Shown: positions 35,327 to 45,590, counted from the first letter of the stretch. The stretch: 64,000 nt of DNA from Microstegium vimineum (GCA_022036555.1 CM039134.1:6510818-6574817); one strand, 5' to 3'. Numbers and translations are program-made. The notes: generated by a model not told the origin, from the sequence alone.

Positions 35327-35453
35327 GCTGTAAATCAGGCAATTAGCATATGGAAATCAGTGATTAGTTGCTATAGTTAGCAGCTGTAAATCAGGCAATT
35401 AGCATATGGAAATCAGTGATTAGTTGCTATAGTTAGCAGATGTAAATCAGGGA
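35323..35453 (+). repeat. 56-bp tandem repeat in the copia LTR (about 2.3 units)
   Basis: Units start at 35323 and 35379 (AGCAGCTGTAAATCAGG), with a partial third at 35435. Repeats upstream of the TATA box in LTRs often act as enhancers; that role is inferred here. Confidence 0.9.
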
Positions 35454-35486
35454 GATTACCCCCTGCCTTGTAAGCAAGTCCAGCAG

Positions 35487-35496
35487 CTATATAATA
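35487..35496 (+). promoter_or_regulatory. TATA box of the copia LTR
   Basis: CTATATAATA lies about 60 bp before the end of the LTR and just after the tandem repeat. The 3' LTR has the same motif near 40243. Confidence 0.7.
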
Positions 35497-35553
35497 GAAG
35501 GCGCCCCCTCCCATTGAGGTGTGGCCAATTGCCCCATTCTCTGTCTTTCTACA

Positions 35554-35565
35554 TGGTATCAGCAG
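35554..35565 (+). other. Primer binding site of the copia element
   Basis: TGGTATCAGCAG follows the LTR without a gap. It matches the start of the site complementary to the 3' end of initiator tRNA-Met (TGGTATCAGAGC). Confidence 0.85.
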
Positions 35566-35647
35566 TCCGGGTTTAATCCCGATCCCCCCCCTCCTCCCTC
35601 TTCCAGCGCCGCCCTCTCCCCTGGGTGTAGCCCCCTCCCTCTTCTCC

Positions 35648-38600
35648 ATGGGAACCACATCAGACCTCTCCTCTGCCACCAGCGGTGCCCTGGGGTCCGA
35701 TCCCTCACCCTTAATCTGCCCCTATGCCACCATCAACATCAAGCTCCATGTCCCCATGACCTTGGAGCTGAAGCCCTCCAACTACACCAAGTGGTCGACG
35801 GCATTCCAGGCCACGTGTGGGAAGTTCGGTCTCCTGCATCACCTCAACCCCGCCTCCACCTCGCGCCCTACCGACGAGGCTTGGGCGCAGGCCGACTTCT
35901 GCGTTCGTGGCTGGATGTACAGCACCGTCTCCGACGCCGTCCTCAACCTCGCCATGACCGACGCCACGCAGACGGCGGCTGTGCTCTGGAAGGCCATCGG
36001 TGAGGTGTTCCAGGCCAACAAAGCCCCTCGCGCCATCTTCCTGAGTCACGAGTTCCACTCGATGACTCAGGGGGACTCCTCCATCGATGCCTACTGCGTC
36101 CGCATGAAGGAGAAGGCCGACGAACTTCGCGATGTTGGGCAGCCCGTCAGTGAGCCCAATCTCGTCCTCAACCTGCTGCGTGGGCTCAATGAAGCCTACT
36201 CCAACGTCGCCGACAACATCGCCGGGCAGCAGCCCCTCACCTTCGCCGGCGCCAGGCACCAGCTCATCCTCAAGGAACTCTGTCTGCAAAACGAGGAGAA
36301 GTTGCGTGCCACCACCGCGCTCCTGGCTGCTGCATCCTTTCCTGGCGGCCATCAGCAGCAGCAGCAAGGTGGCTATCAGCAGCAGCAGCAGGGCGGCCGG
36401 CGCTCCGCCTTCAAGAAGGGCGGCCAGCAGCCCTTCTCCAACACTTCCAGTGGCACCAACACCAATAAACGCGTTCCCTGGGGCTTCAATCCTTGGACTG
36501 GAGCACGCGTGGCCCCTGGAGAACGTGTCTCAGCTCCTGGACAGCGTCGCCAGGGAGGTTTTGGCGCCCCTGCTGCCTCTGGTTCCCAGGCTGGGCGAAA
36601 CCAGGGCATTCTCGGCTCCTCTCCGCAGGCCCACACCGCCTTTGCTCCGCTCCAGACGTCCTCCAGCAGCTCCAACTCCTGGGATGTAGCCGGCCTCATT
36701 GCTGCCCTGCAGACCATGAATCTGCAGGGCAACTCACCCTGGGTGGTGGACTCCGGCGCCTCCACACACATGACGTCCTCCGATGGTATGCTTATTCAAC
36801 CTCTCCCTCCCTCCATCTCCTCAATAACAGTAGGCAATGGCACTCGCATTCCTGTTACGTCTACAGGTCATTCCATCCTCTCCACACCCAACACAAATTT
36901 CGCCCTTAACAATATTCTTGTTGCACCTGCTCTAGCCCGCAACCTTTTATCTGTACGTCAATTCACTCGCGACAATAGTTGCTCCTTTGAATTTGACGCA
37001 CATGGTTTTTCTGTTAAGGATCTCAAGACGGGACGGGTGCTTCTCCGCTGTAACTGCGACGGGGACCTTTACACCATGCCTACCACCACTCCAACCGCAC
37101 CACCTCATGCTCTCCTGGCCACTACGTCGACTCTGTGGCATCAACGTCTTGGCCATCCATCCCCCGCTGCATTAGAACGCCTAAATAAAACTCATGCTGT
37201 TTTTTGTAATAAAGTAGACCGCTCCCTATGTCACTCATGTCAGATAGGCAAGCACACGCGTCTACCCTTCAGCTCCTCGCATTCCATAACTCATAAGCCC
37301 TTTGAGCTTATTCACTGCGATGTATGGACATCCCCTGTAAACAGCTTGTCAGGCTTTTCCTATTACTTGGTATGCTTGGATGATTATAGTCACTACTGTT
37401 GGGTTTTTCCTCTTCGCAAAAAATCCGAGGTTTACCAACACTTAGTCGAACTTGTTGCGCTTGCCAACACACAATTCAGCCTTCCCATCAAATGTTTTCA
37501 GGCTGATAACGGCACTGAATTCCTCAACGCCGCCACCACCAACTTCCTCGCTGCCCAAGGTACCCACCTCCGCCTCTCCTGTCCCTACACATCACCCCAA
37601 AATGGCAAAGCTGAACGTCTTATTCGCACGCTCAACAACTCCATTCGCACCATGCTTCTTCATGCTTCCCTGCCGCCCACATATTGGGCTGAGGGGCTCC
37701 TGACAGCCTGCTATCTCCTTAATCGGCGTCCATCCTCCTCCGTTCAGCATGAAACCCCCTACACTCGTCTACATAATCAGCCACCATCCTATAGCCATTT
37801 ACGTGTTTTCGGGTGCCTCTGTTACCCCAATATGCAAGCGATCTCCAAACATAAGCTCGCCCCTCGCTCTACAGCATGCGTCTTCCTAGGATACCCATCA
37901 TCTCACAAAGGTTACCGCTGCCTCGACCTTTCCACCCGTCGCATTATCATCTCTCGCCATGTCGTTTTTGACGAGACCACCTTCCCCTTTACAACCACCC
38001 CTGACGCCTCCCCCCCGTCCTCCTTAGATTTCCTCCTCGACGACGATATGGTTTCGGTGCCTTGTTCTACTGTTGTTGCAGGTGGGACTCCATCCTCGAC
38101 GCCCGTGGTCGCTCCATCCCCCTCGGATGTTGAGCAGCCACCCTCCGACGCTGCAGCCTCCCACGGCTCCTCTTCCTCGGCACCGGGCGGGCGTGGTCAC
38201 GTGCCCCCGCCTGGACCCAGCATGGTTCCTTTCTCACACGTCTATGTTCGCCGCTCTCGGACGACGCCTACATCCGAGCCGGCAGCTGCCCCAGCAGCCT
38301 GTGCTGCTCCTGATACCTCGACACCACCTTCGGCACCAGCACCGGCGACATCCACTGCTCCACCGCCGCTGCAGCCTCCGCCGCCGCCTCCGCGGGTCAC
38401 TCGTACCATGACGGGTGCCATCCCCCGCGTCAGCTATGAGGGGCTGGCAGCCACGGTGTCATCCTTACCGTCGCCGCTTCCGTCAAACTATCGCAGCGCC
38501 CTGGCCGACGCCAACTGGCGTGCCGCGATGATGGATGAGTACCAGGCCCTCGTCGACAACAACACCTGGCAGCTCGTTCCGCGGCCCCCTGGGGCCAACG

Positions 38601-40033
38601 TCGTGACGGGAAAGTGGATTTTCCGGCATAAGTTCCATGCCGATGGGTCCCTTGCCCGCCACAAGGCCCGCTGGGTCGTCCGAGGCTTCTCCCAGCGCGA
38701 GGGCGTCGACTACGATGAGACCTTCAGCTCGGTTGTCAAACCGGCCACTATACGGTCTGTCCTCAGCATCGCTGCATCCTGTGCATGGCCGATTCACCAG
38801 CTGGATGTGAAGAACGCCTTTCTTCACGGCCACCTCGAGGAGACTGTCTACTGCCAGCAGCCGCCAGGGTTCGTCGATCCCGGTGCCCCAGATCACGTCT
38901 GTCGTCTGCTGAAGTCCTTGTATGGACTCAAGCAGGCTCCGCGCGCCTGGCACCAGCGCTTCGCCACCTTCGTCCGGCAGCTTGGCTTCACCGCCTCCGC
39001 CTCCGACCCGTCTCTTTTCGTTCTACGAGAAGGGACGAGCCTCGCCTACCTGTTATTGTACGTCGACGACATCGTCCTCACCGCCTCGTCCTCGGCCCTT
39101 CTTCAGCGCATCATGACTCGGTTGAGCTCCGAGTTCGCCATGACGGACCTGGGCGCCCTACACCACTTCCTCGGCATCGCCGTCACGCGCTCTTCGGACG
39201 GCCTCTTCCTCTCCCAGCGACAGTACGCCATCGAGCTTCTTCAGCGTGCAGGCATGGCTGAGTGTCACCCAACAGCGACACCCGTGGACACTCACGCCAA
39301 GCTCTCTGCGACCGACGGGGAGCTGCTGTCAGAGAAGGACGCATCTGAGTACAGGAGCTTGGCGGGAGCTCTCCAGTACCTGACGTTGACTCGTCCTGAT
39401 CTGGCATATGCTGTGCAGCAAGTGTGCCTCTTCATGCACGCTCCTCGGGAGCCCCACCGTGCGCTCATCAAGCGCATCCTGCGCTATGTGAAGGGGACCC
39501 TCTCCTCGGGCCTTCACATCGGCACCGGGTCTGTTGACAAGCTGACTGCCTATTCTGACGCCGACTGGGCAGGCTGTCCAGACTCCCGACGCTCCACTTC
39601 CGGCTTTTGCGTCTACCTCGGCGACACTTTGGTCTCCTGGTCCTCCAAACGCCAGACCACGGTGTCACGTTCCAGCGCTGAGGCTGAGTATCGTGCTGTG
39701 GCACATGTTGTGGCTGAGTGTTGTTGGCTTCGGCAGCTACTTCAGGAGCTCCATATCCAGCTACCGTCTGCCACTGTTGTCTTCTGTGACAACGTCAGCG
39801 CCGTCTACATGACGGCTAACCCGGTCCACCACAAGCGAACGAAGCACATCGAGATCGACATTCACTTCGTCCGTGAGAAGGTTGCCCTTGGTGAGATCCG
39901 GGTACTCCACGTGCCGTCCTCCCATCAGTTTGCTGACATCATGACTAAAGGACTTCCGACGGCATTATTCCAGGATTTTCGGTCCAGTCTTTGCGTCCGG
40001 GAGCCTCCCACTGCGACTGCGGGCGGGTGTTAG
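35648..40033 (+). CDS. Copia Gag-Pol polyprotein, intact
   Basis: I chose ATG 35648 (MGTTSDLSS) because it follows the primer site; an ATG at 35519 in the same frame lies within the LTR. The frame gives 1461 residues. Gag is followed by a Gln/Gly-rich stretch and NPWTG, without a Cys-rich zinc knuckle. The protease has VVDSGAS (Asp at residue 368). Integrase has WHQRLGHPS, CHSCQIGK and the DDE residues in HCDVW, QADNGTEF and NGKAERL. Reverse transcriptase has YVDD at residue 1138. RNase H has YSDADWAGC and SSAEAEYRAV. The stop TAG lies six bases inside the 3' LTR. The protein should package, copy and integrate the element RNA. Gag and Pol share one frame, so their ratio must be set by processing or RNA-level control. 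Confidence 0.96.
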   Translation: MGTTSDLSSATSGALGSDPSPLICPYATINIKLHVPMTLELKPSNYTKWSTAFQATCGKFGLLHHLNPASTSRPTDEAWAQADFCVRGWMYSTVSDAVLNLAMTDATQTAAVLWKAIGEVFQANKAPRAIFLSHEFHSMTQGDSSIDAYCVRMKEKADELRDVGQPVSEPNLVLNLLRGLNEAYSNVADNIAGQQPLTFAGARHQLILKELCLQNEEKLRATTALLAAASFPGGHQQQQQGGYQQQQQGGRRSAFKKGGQQPFSNTSSGTNTNKRVPWGFNPWTGARVAPGERVSAPGQRRQGGFGAPAASGSQAGRNQGILGSSPQAHTAFAPLQTSSSSSNSWDVAGLIAALQTMNLQGNSPWVVDSGASTHMTSSDGMLIQPLPPSISSITVGNGTRIPVTSTGHSILSTPNTNFALNNILVAPALARNLLSVRQFTRDNSCSFEFDAHGFSVKDLKTGRVLLRCNCDGDLYTMPTTTPTAPPHALLATTSTLWHQRLGHPSPAALERLNKTHAVFCNKVDRSLCHSCQIGKHTRLPFSSSHSITHKPFELIHCDVWTSPVNSLSGFSYYLVCLDDYSHYCWVFPLRKKSEVYQHLVELVALANTQFSLPIKCFQADNGTEFLNAATTNFLAAQGTHLRLSCPYTSPQNGKAERLIRTLNNSIRTMLLHASLPPTYWAEGLLTACYLLNRRPSSSVQHETPYTRLHNQPPSYSHLRVFGCLCYPNMQAISKHKLAPRSTACVFLGYPSSHKGYRCLDLSTRRIIISRHVVFDETTFPFTTTPDASPPSSLDFLLDDDMVSVPCSTVVAGGTPSSTPVVAPSPSDVEQPPSDAAASHGSSSSAPGGRGHVPPPGPSMVPFSHVYVRRSRTTPTSEPAAAPAACAAPDTSTPPSAPAPATSTAPPPLQPPPPPPRVTRTMTGAIPRVSYEGLAATVSSLPSPLPSNYRSALADANWRAAMMDEYQALVDNNTWQLVPRPPGANVVTGKWIFRHKFHADGSLARHKARWVVRGFSQREGVDYDETFSSVVKPATIRSVLSIAASCAWPIHQLDVKNAFLHGHLEETVYCQQPPGFVDPGAPDHVCRLLKSLYGLKQAPRAWHQRFATFVRQLGFTASASDPSLFVLREGTSLAYLLLYVDDIVLTASSSALLQRIMTRLSSEFAMTDLGALHHFLGIAVTRSSDGLFLSQRQYAIELLQRAGMAECHPTATPVDTHAKLSATDGELLSEKDASEYRSLAGALQYLTLTRPDLAYAVQQVCLFMHAPREPHRALIKRILRYVKGTLSSGLHIGTGSVDKLTAYSDADWAGCPDSRRSTSGFCVYLGDTLVSWSSKRQTTVSRSSAEAEYRAVAHVVAECCWLRQLLQELHIQLPSATVVFCDNVSAVYMTANPVHHKRTKHIEIDIHFVREKVALGEIRVLHVPSSHQFADIMTKGLPTALFQDFRSSLCVREPPTATAGGC
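40018..40027 (+). other. Short polypurine tract of the copia element
   Basis: TGCGGGCGGG directly precedes the 3' LTR and is still coding sequence. The short, C-interrupted run is a weak example of the motif. Confidence 0.5.
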
Positions 40034-40309
40034 GAAATAGAATATCCCCTGCTAATTATGGATAGCACAGCCATAATTAGCAGCTGTAAATCAGGCAATT
40101 AGCATATGGAAATCAGTGATTAGTTGCTATAGTTAGCAGCTGTAAATCAGGCAATTAGCATATGGAAATCAGTGATTAGTTGCTATAGTTAGCAGATGTA
40201 AATCAGGGAGATTACCCCCTGCCTTGTAAGCAAGTCCAGCAGCTATATAATAGAAGGCGCCCCCTCCCATTGAGGTGTGGCCAATTGCCCCATTCTCTGT
40301 CTTTCTACA
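40028..40309 (+). repeat. Copia 3' LTR
   Basis: Identical by eye to the 5' LTR. The first six bases (TGTTAG) encode the last Cys and the stop codon of gag-pol. Confidence 0.96.
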
Positions 40310-40314
40310 GTTTC
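40310..40314. other. Target site duplication of the copia element, right copy
   Basis: GTTTC, matching 35267-35271. Confidence 0.95.
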
Positions 40315-40497
40315 TCAATAAGGGTCCTTAATTTTGTAATAAACTACTTGACTGTTTAGATAACAAGAGGACAGCCCTAGTTTACTAGGCATCCATCGCT
40401 TTGTGAAGTATTTTTCTTTCTCCTAGAAGTGGCGTCTCATGTTTCATAGCTGCATGTTGACTGTATGATTTGTCTTTACTGGTCTGCTATTTCCCAG

Positions 40498-40714
40498 TTC
40501 ATAAAGATGGAGGGAAGACGGAGAAGCTAAAAGAGGAAAAGAAGAAAGAGAAAAACAAAAAATTCAGCCCTTCTATTAGGTGCTATTTTGTTCGCATGGA
40601 GTCTGGATGGGAAAGGGATTACCCTTACACACTCGCTGGCTGTACAGTTGATCAGGCCCGCAGATTCTTTATGCACATAAACAATGCTCCTACTGTGGCC
40701 AAATATTTATCCAG
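40498..40714 (+). CDS. RDR exon 6
   Basis: It follows the acceptor TTTCCCAG and encodes HKDGGKTEKLKEEKKKEK, then RCYFVRMESGWERDYPY and RRFFMHINNAPTVAKYLS. The donor is TCCAG/GTTAAC. The phase joins exon 5 cleanly, so the copia element is wholly intronic. Confidence 0.87.
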
Positions 40715-41355
40715 GTTAACCATTTTATGTAGTTTTATTTAACAGTATTAAGCAGTCATGAATACTTTTAGACATCTATTCCAAATATTAGCGATGCCTT
40801 TGTGGTACTTGATAGTCTTTTATTATGTAAACTTGGTGCATGAAATTAAATCTACTACTTTTTCTGTATGCATTGGAGCTTGGGTTGTTGATACAATAAC
40901 CAAAAAGTGGTGATGTGTTATGGGAACACACAGTTTGATTAGACTTGGCTTGGTGATACTTCTACAATTTGTGCACATGGATGGCCTTTTCTGTTTCCAT
41001 GTCCCTCTTCCTCTAATGGGTAGTCTTGTGTGTAAACATAAAATTTCTGCACCAAAACAACTTTTTTTTTCTGTTGGAAAGGTACCCCCAAGAAGTGGGG
41101 TACTCTGTAGGACCTTGACAACTGGCACCCTCGCCATGGTACAGCTTTGTCTAATCATCTTATTTTACTTGTTTCCTCTTAGCCTGCATCCATTACTATG
41201 CTGCACCTTCTCATGGCCTTGCTACTGCAAATAGAATGTTACAACACCCACAATATGTCTCTGCCTTTTGTTCTAGTTTAAATCTGCACTAGCACCCAGC
41301 TATCCTGTTCATTTAGTAAAGTGTTACTTATACTGTTCTGGAGGGAATGATGCAG

Positions 41356-41443
41356 GTTTGCTTTGATCTTATCCAAAACTATCAAATTGGATGTTGACTT
41401 CTCGAAGGTTAATGTTAAAAAAATCGACGATGTACCTTGCAGG
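41356..41443 (+). CDS. RDR exon 7
   Basis: It encodes FALILSKTIKLDVDFSKVNV and ends at DDVPCR. The acceptor is GATGCAG and the donor AGG/GTACAT. The phase fits both neighbours. Confidence 0.8.
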
Positions 41444-41513
41444 GTACATACTCTTTCCTCTGATATTTTTGCTGGATGCTGGGTGCCATTTTTTATTTGG
41501 TTGAATGTTTCAG

Positions 41514-41639
41514 GAAGAATCTGGAGAAATTGTTGTTCAAGATGGTAAACGCTTGATTCATACTGATGGGACTGGCTTAATATCAGTAGATTTAGCTAGC
41601 AACTGCCCCAGCAATGTCTTCAAGGGAAACTTTCTGAAG
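41514..41639 (+). CDS. RDR exon 8 (HTDGTG motif)
   Basis: Forty-two codons with RLIHTDGTGLISVDLA, a signature near the start of the RDR catalytic region. The acceptor is GTTTCAG and the donor AAG/GTATGT. Confidence 0.88.
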
Positions 41640-41742
41640 GTATGTGACCTGCTATTTCTAGCTAATGTCAGCCTTTTCAGTTAACCATTAAAGTCCATTA
41701 AGTATTCTGTACCTTAGTATTTATCTTTTATGCCTTGCACAG

Positions 41743-41787
41743 GACGCTGTGGATTCAAAGGGGCACCAACATCTCACCACTCAACAT
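41743..41787 (+). CDS. RDR exon 9 (short)
   Basis: Fifteen codons (DAVDSKGHQHLTTQH) between TTGCACAG and GTATTT. The phase is zero on both sides, so its inclusion is neutral for frame. It is shorter than the neighbouring exons and less certain. Confidence 0.6.
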
Positions 41788-41883
41788 GTATTTCCTGGAC
41801 GCGCTGATACGACTGTTTACTCTTATTTCTCACAAGCTCTATTGCTTAACTGATTGATTCTTGCTTTTTTTTATATACTCTAG

Positions 41884-41955
41884 CCTCTTTTAATTCAGTT
41901 CCGGATGTTCCATAATGGATATGCTGTAAAGGGAACTCTTCTAGCTGATAAAAGG
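41884..41955 (+). CDS. RDR exon 10
   Basis: Twenty-four codons encode PLLIQFRMFHNGYAVKGTLL, strongly conserved in plant RDRs. The acceptor is ACTCTAG and the donor AAGG/GTATGT. Confidence 0.87.
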
Positions 41956-42341
41956 GTATGTGTTTGTCACCCTGTATGGCTTGAGCCATAATTGAGAATG
42001 CTTGTTACTGTTTAATTAACATGTCATCAGGAATGGTTGCTTTGGACACTACCTTCAATTTCAAATCTTGCACTATATCAGACCTACTGTTTATGCCTTT
42101 GTGTAACTTGAAAATGCAATGCTGCTGTCTCTACAATATACCATGGCAACATTACAACATTATGGCTATTTTGTATCCTGGTTATTAGAGTTTGTATATA
42201 TGAAAAGTCAGCCCCTCGCCCCCTTTCCAAGGGGTGAGAGGTGTTTCCCTAATTCGGCCAATTTTCTCAATATGTCTTTGCCTACTTAGTTTTTAGTTCC
42301 TTATAGCAAAATCTGTAATGGACAAACCTCATGTGTTACAG

Positions 42342-42445
42342 CTTCCTCCGAACACAATTCATATAAGACCATCAATGATAAAAATATGTGGCGATGAAAA
42401 TTCCTTTGGGCAGTCATTTAACTCTTTGGAAGTAATTACTGCAAG
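42342..42445 (+). CDS. RDR exon 11
   Basis: It encodes LPPNTIHIRPSMIKICGD and NSLEVITA. The acceptor is TGTTACAG and the donor CAAG/GTAAGC. Two bases carry over. Read into exon 12 the frame is wrong, which exposes the first deletion there. Confidence 0.85.
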
Positions 42446-42628
42446 GTAAGCCTTATCTGTTGGTTTAAGTAATATGATATTACTTGTATCTGAGTAAATT
42501 TGAACGAATACAAAAAGATCCTTAAAGAAACACCCTCGTGCAAACACACCTTTGTAGTTTTCTGTAGCTGGAGTCATTTCTTTATGGTTAACACATCAAA
42601 GACAATTTGTATTGTTGCCCCTTTTCAG

Positions 42629-42775
42629 CTACGGCCTAAAAGGGCATATACATCAAAGCTCTTAATTTCACTACTTCACTATGGTCGGGTTCGAGCAGGT
42701 ATTTTCTGGAGCTTCTAAGGAATGCACTGGAAGATGTCAATAAAGCTCGCCATAGACCGAGAAATTCACTGGAAG
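42629..42775 (+). pseudogene. RDR exon 12, two frame breaks
   Basis: The RDR-like sequence is RPKRAYTSKLLISLLHYGRV, then YFLELLRNALEDVNKARHRP in another frame. Entered in the phase set by exon 11, translation stops after about a dozen codons. One base appears lost near 42632 and another near 42697. The exon is 147 bases; 149 would restore both borders, which fits two single-base losses. The acceptor is TTTTCAG and the donor GAAG/GTTATT. Confidence 0.8.
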
Positions 42776-42966
42776 GTTATTAGTTTGAGATTTATAGCCA
42801 TGTGCTAATGCCTAATGCTACAATTATTGAAGTTGTACTGTGTTGAGTGTCTGGTGAAATTGTTGTGTTCTAACTGTTTTGCCGTTTTGAAGTTTACATT
42901 TAGTCATTTAACTAGTAACTCTTGGGCCTTGATTATTACATTCTATTAACATGGTCGCTTTTACAG

Positions 42967-43192
42967 TTGCATTTAACCATGCGGACCTGGATGATTCAAT
43001 GTCAGCGCGAATGATTCTTTCTGGAATTCAACCAGAAGATGAGGCGTATTTGCAATCTCAGCTAGCTATAATGACTAAGGTAGAAAGAAAAGGACTTAAG
43101 GAAGGAAGGATCCCGATTGATGATACTTATTATCTGATGGGCACAACGGATCCCACCGGGACTCTGAAACATGACCAAGTTTGTATTATATT
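42967..43192 (+). CDS. RDR exon 13
   Basis: It encodes VAFNHADLDDSMSARMILSG and TYYLMGTTDPTGTLKHDQV. The acceptor is TTTTACAG and the donor TATT/GTATGC. The phase fits exon 14. Confidence 0.88.
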
Positions 43193-44206
43193 GTATGCCA
43201 GCAATATCTGCCATATCCCTTAAAATTGAATGGTGTTTCATTTATGTCTTTCTAGTCCCCCTTGTTTTATTTAAACCTTTCAATTTTAGAAAGAACAATC
43301 TTTGTGAGAGAAACATTTCTTACTTTGCTTGGATCTATTTGCATATTTTACAATTTGTTTTAGTAGGAACATGAAAATGTAAAAGATCCTTCAATTCTCA
43401 ATCACATCAGACTCTTCTTTTGCCCCCAAATCCAATTATGACACTAAACTATGGAATATTTTCCTGTTTTAGAGATTTTAGGACTTAATAAATGGGGATC
43501 AGGGTGAATTATGTGTAGTGTGTACCTTGCACACACACCATACTTTCTATTATCAAGCTTGCAAGTAGACCCGTTCAAGCATTTGTAATAGCGGACAGGC
43601 CCAACACACGCAAAATGCTAAGAAACACACTTTTTTGCCTTAGATATTTCTTACTTTCTTAGCATTGTGACTCTCCTCTGCGGCTCTGCCTTGAAAGAGG
43701 AAAACATCTTGCAAGAGAGGCAGATGTTTTGTAATATAATCTGATTTTATTAAATTGGTCTGAAGTTCTCAATATAATATGCTAGGCTAATGCAATCAGC
43801 AGGGTAACTAGGTTGACAATATGGTTTCATGTGACTTATGCACGTTCTGGGATAATGGCATATTATCAGGGTAATACTAAAACTTGTGCATATGATCATT
43901 GTTACTATTTCTTGTACCTTTCTTCTTTTTTTTTCATTTTATCATGTATTTCTGTCTCTTGATTTTTTTTTCTTTGTGCATTTCACTTGTTAGGTTTATA
44001 TCCTGACCAAACCTTTTTTGGACTAGAAAGCTTTGTTGTTATGAAATATTTGGATCTTCTAGATCTCTCGCGTTTCATAAAATATGTGGGGCTTCTAGAA
44101 TTTTTGTTTTTTTTATGAACTTAGTTAAGGTTCTACCAAGTTTTTGAATCAGTCCAGAAGACTACTTGTGAGCTCTTTTTCTTACTCAATGTATATCATT
44201 AAACAG

Positions 44207-44432
44207 TGACAACGGCCAACTTTCTGGAAAGGTTCTTGTCTATAAACATCCTGGATTACACTTTGGCGATATACATATATTGACTGCAACATATATTGAT
44301 GGTTTGGAGAAGATTGTGGGAAATTCCAAATATGCCATATTCTTTCCCACCTGTGGACCACGATCTTTGGCAGATGAAATGGCCAACAGCGATTTTGATG
44401 GCGACATATACTGGGTCTCAAGAAACCCACAG
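44207..44432 (+). CDS. RDR exon 14 (catalytic DFDGD)
   Basis: It encodes GKVLVYKHPGLHFGDIHILT and LADEMANSDFDGDIYWVSRN. DFDGD is coded at 44391-44405; its Asp residues bind the catalytic metal ions. Phe at position two separates this class from RDR1, RDR2 and RDR6, which have DLDGD. The exon is intact. The donor is ACAG/GTGGTG. Confidence 0.92.
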
Positions 44433-44929
44433 GTGGTGTATTATTTACCAAGAACTGTTCATGCACAGTTTACGTTGCTTGCCATTAGTATTATATTATG
44501 TTTTTGTTCTGCTCCTTGGCTATGAAAGATGGTTCTTATTCATTGCTAAATTCATGTTAGTAGTTACCACTCATTGCTTGTTTATCTTGCAGCTTAACCA
44601 TTATTTTGTATAGTAGGGTGCACTTTATGCTAGAATTTTTTACTGTACTTTTGCAAAACTCCATGCCTGATGAGTAGCCTAATATGATCCCAGTAAAGGT
44701 AAAATTATGTAACCTAGGACGAGCAACCTAGCAAAGAGGTTATGCAATGCGGATGCCCCTGCCAAGCACCACAGGGCACCCTCATTGGCAACCGAATGTC
44801 GTAGCACTTCTATAGCGTTCGTTTGACAACCATATGTTTCCTTATTTTTGTACTGTTCATTTAGCAACCATATGTTTTGATATAGCCATATATTCTGCTG
44901 TCTTTTTGCTGCAAATTTGACCTGTCTAG

Positions 44930-45073
44930 TTGTTGGAGGGCTTCACCAAACAACGCAAGCCATGGGTTCAGAGAATACAAGCAAGAAAGACTGAACAAAA
45001 GAAGCCTCACTACTGGACCCGAGCTGGAAAGTCTCTTATTCCATGAATTTTTGAAAGCTAGATTTGCACCCAG
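44930..45073 (+). pseudogene. RDR exon 15, frame break
   Basis: The frame reads LLEGFTKQRKPWVQRIQ and reaches TGA at 45044-45046. The expected sequence (ELESLLFHEFLKARFAP) is in another frame from about 45020. The length of 144 bases is one more than the 143 that would fit both borders, so a one-base gain (or two-base loss) is likely. The acceptor is TGTCTAG and the donor CCAG/GTATTA. Confidence 0.8.
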
Positions 45074-45375
45074 GTATTAACTGAGGCTGGTTTCCTTAGC
45101 ATCCCTGTAGTTCCATTGATGTGCTTATTTGCCACTAAGGCTGGAGAATGTCTTGACACCAAAAAGGTACCATAAATGCTATGCATGAACCCATAAGCCA
45201 TGATTTTAATGCCCAATGGATCCAAGATAAATAACCCCCATTTTAAAATATCCCCCACCACCTTATGGATTGTATTAGGTAACAATTATATGATTATCAA
45301 GTTTGGTAGGAATAACATATGGAGTGCAAGTTTTATTCATATCTTGTTTAGAAACATCGTGATATCATAAAATTT

Positions 45376-45380
45376 GGTTT
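45376..45380. other. Target site duplication of element C, left copy
   Basis: GGTTT precedes the 5' LTR and recurs at 57373-57377. Confidence 0.92.
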
Positions 45381-45590
45381 TGTTGACACCGTTTTTCGAC
45401 ACGTGTCAAATAGGCTGAGGCTTGACTGGTCAGTGGCTGTTCTTCATCGGCATCGGGAAAATTTTGAGCCGATATTGCCGATAGGAGAGTGCTGCAGGAA
45501 GACCAAGTGCGTTGCCGATGGAGGCTGGATGATCTTTGCCGACAAAGGTTAATTGATGAAGTCTTGCTGAGGCTGATTGCCAAATGAAGG

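Larger units (their letters stand above)
35272..35553 (+). repeat. Copia 5' LTR
   Basis: 282 bp, identical by eye to 40028-40309. It contains a 12-bp palindrome, a 56-bp tandem repeat and a TATA box at 35487-35496. Confidence 0.96.
35272..40309 (+). mobile_element. Complete Ty1/copia retrotransposon in RDR intron 5
   Basis: The 5038-bp element has two 282-bp LTRs that are identical by eye (TGTTAGG to TTCTACA), a perfect 5-bp target duplication, an initiator-Met-type primer site and one open gag-pol frame with all catalytic motifs. It lies in intron 5 in the gene's own orientation. Integrase before reverse transcriptase gives the copia order. Identical LTRs mean a very recent insertion, and the copy looks competent. 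Confidence 0.97.

Noticed and set aside
35711..36367. Long minus-strand open frame opposite copia Gag
   Set aside because: It mirrors the GC-rich coding strand of the intact gag-pol and has no domain, promoter or conserved start.
36132..36689. Pro/Ser-rich plus-strand frame over copia Gag
   Set aside because: It overlaps the intact Gag frame and is a composition artefact.
38483..38953. Minus-strand and alternate-frame open frames across copia reverse transcriptase
   Set aside because: These are shadows of the 1461-codon frame, produced by its high GC at third positions.
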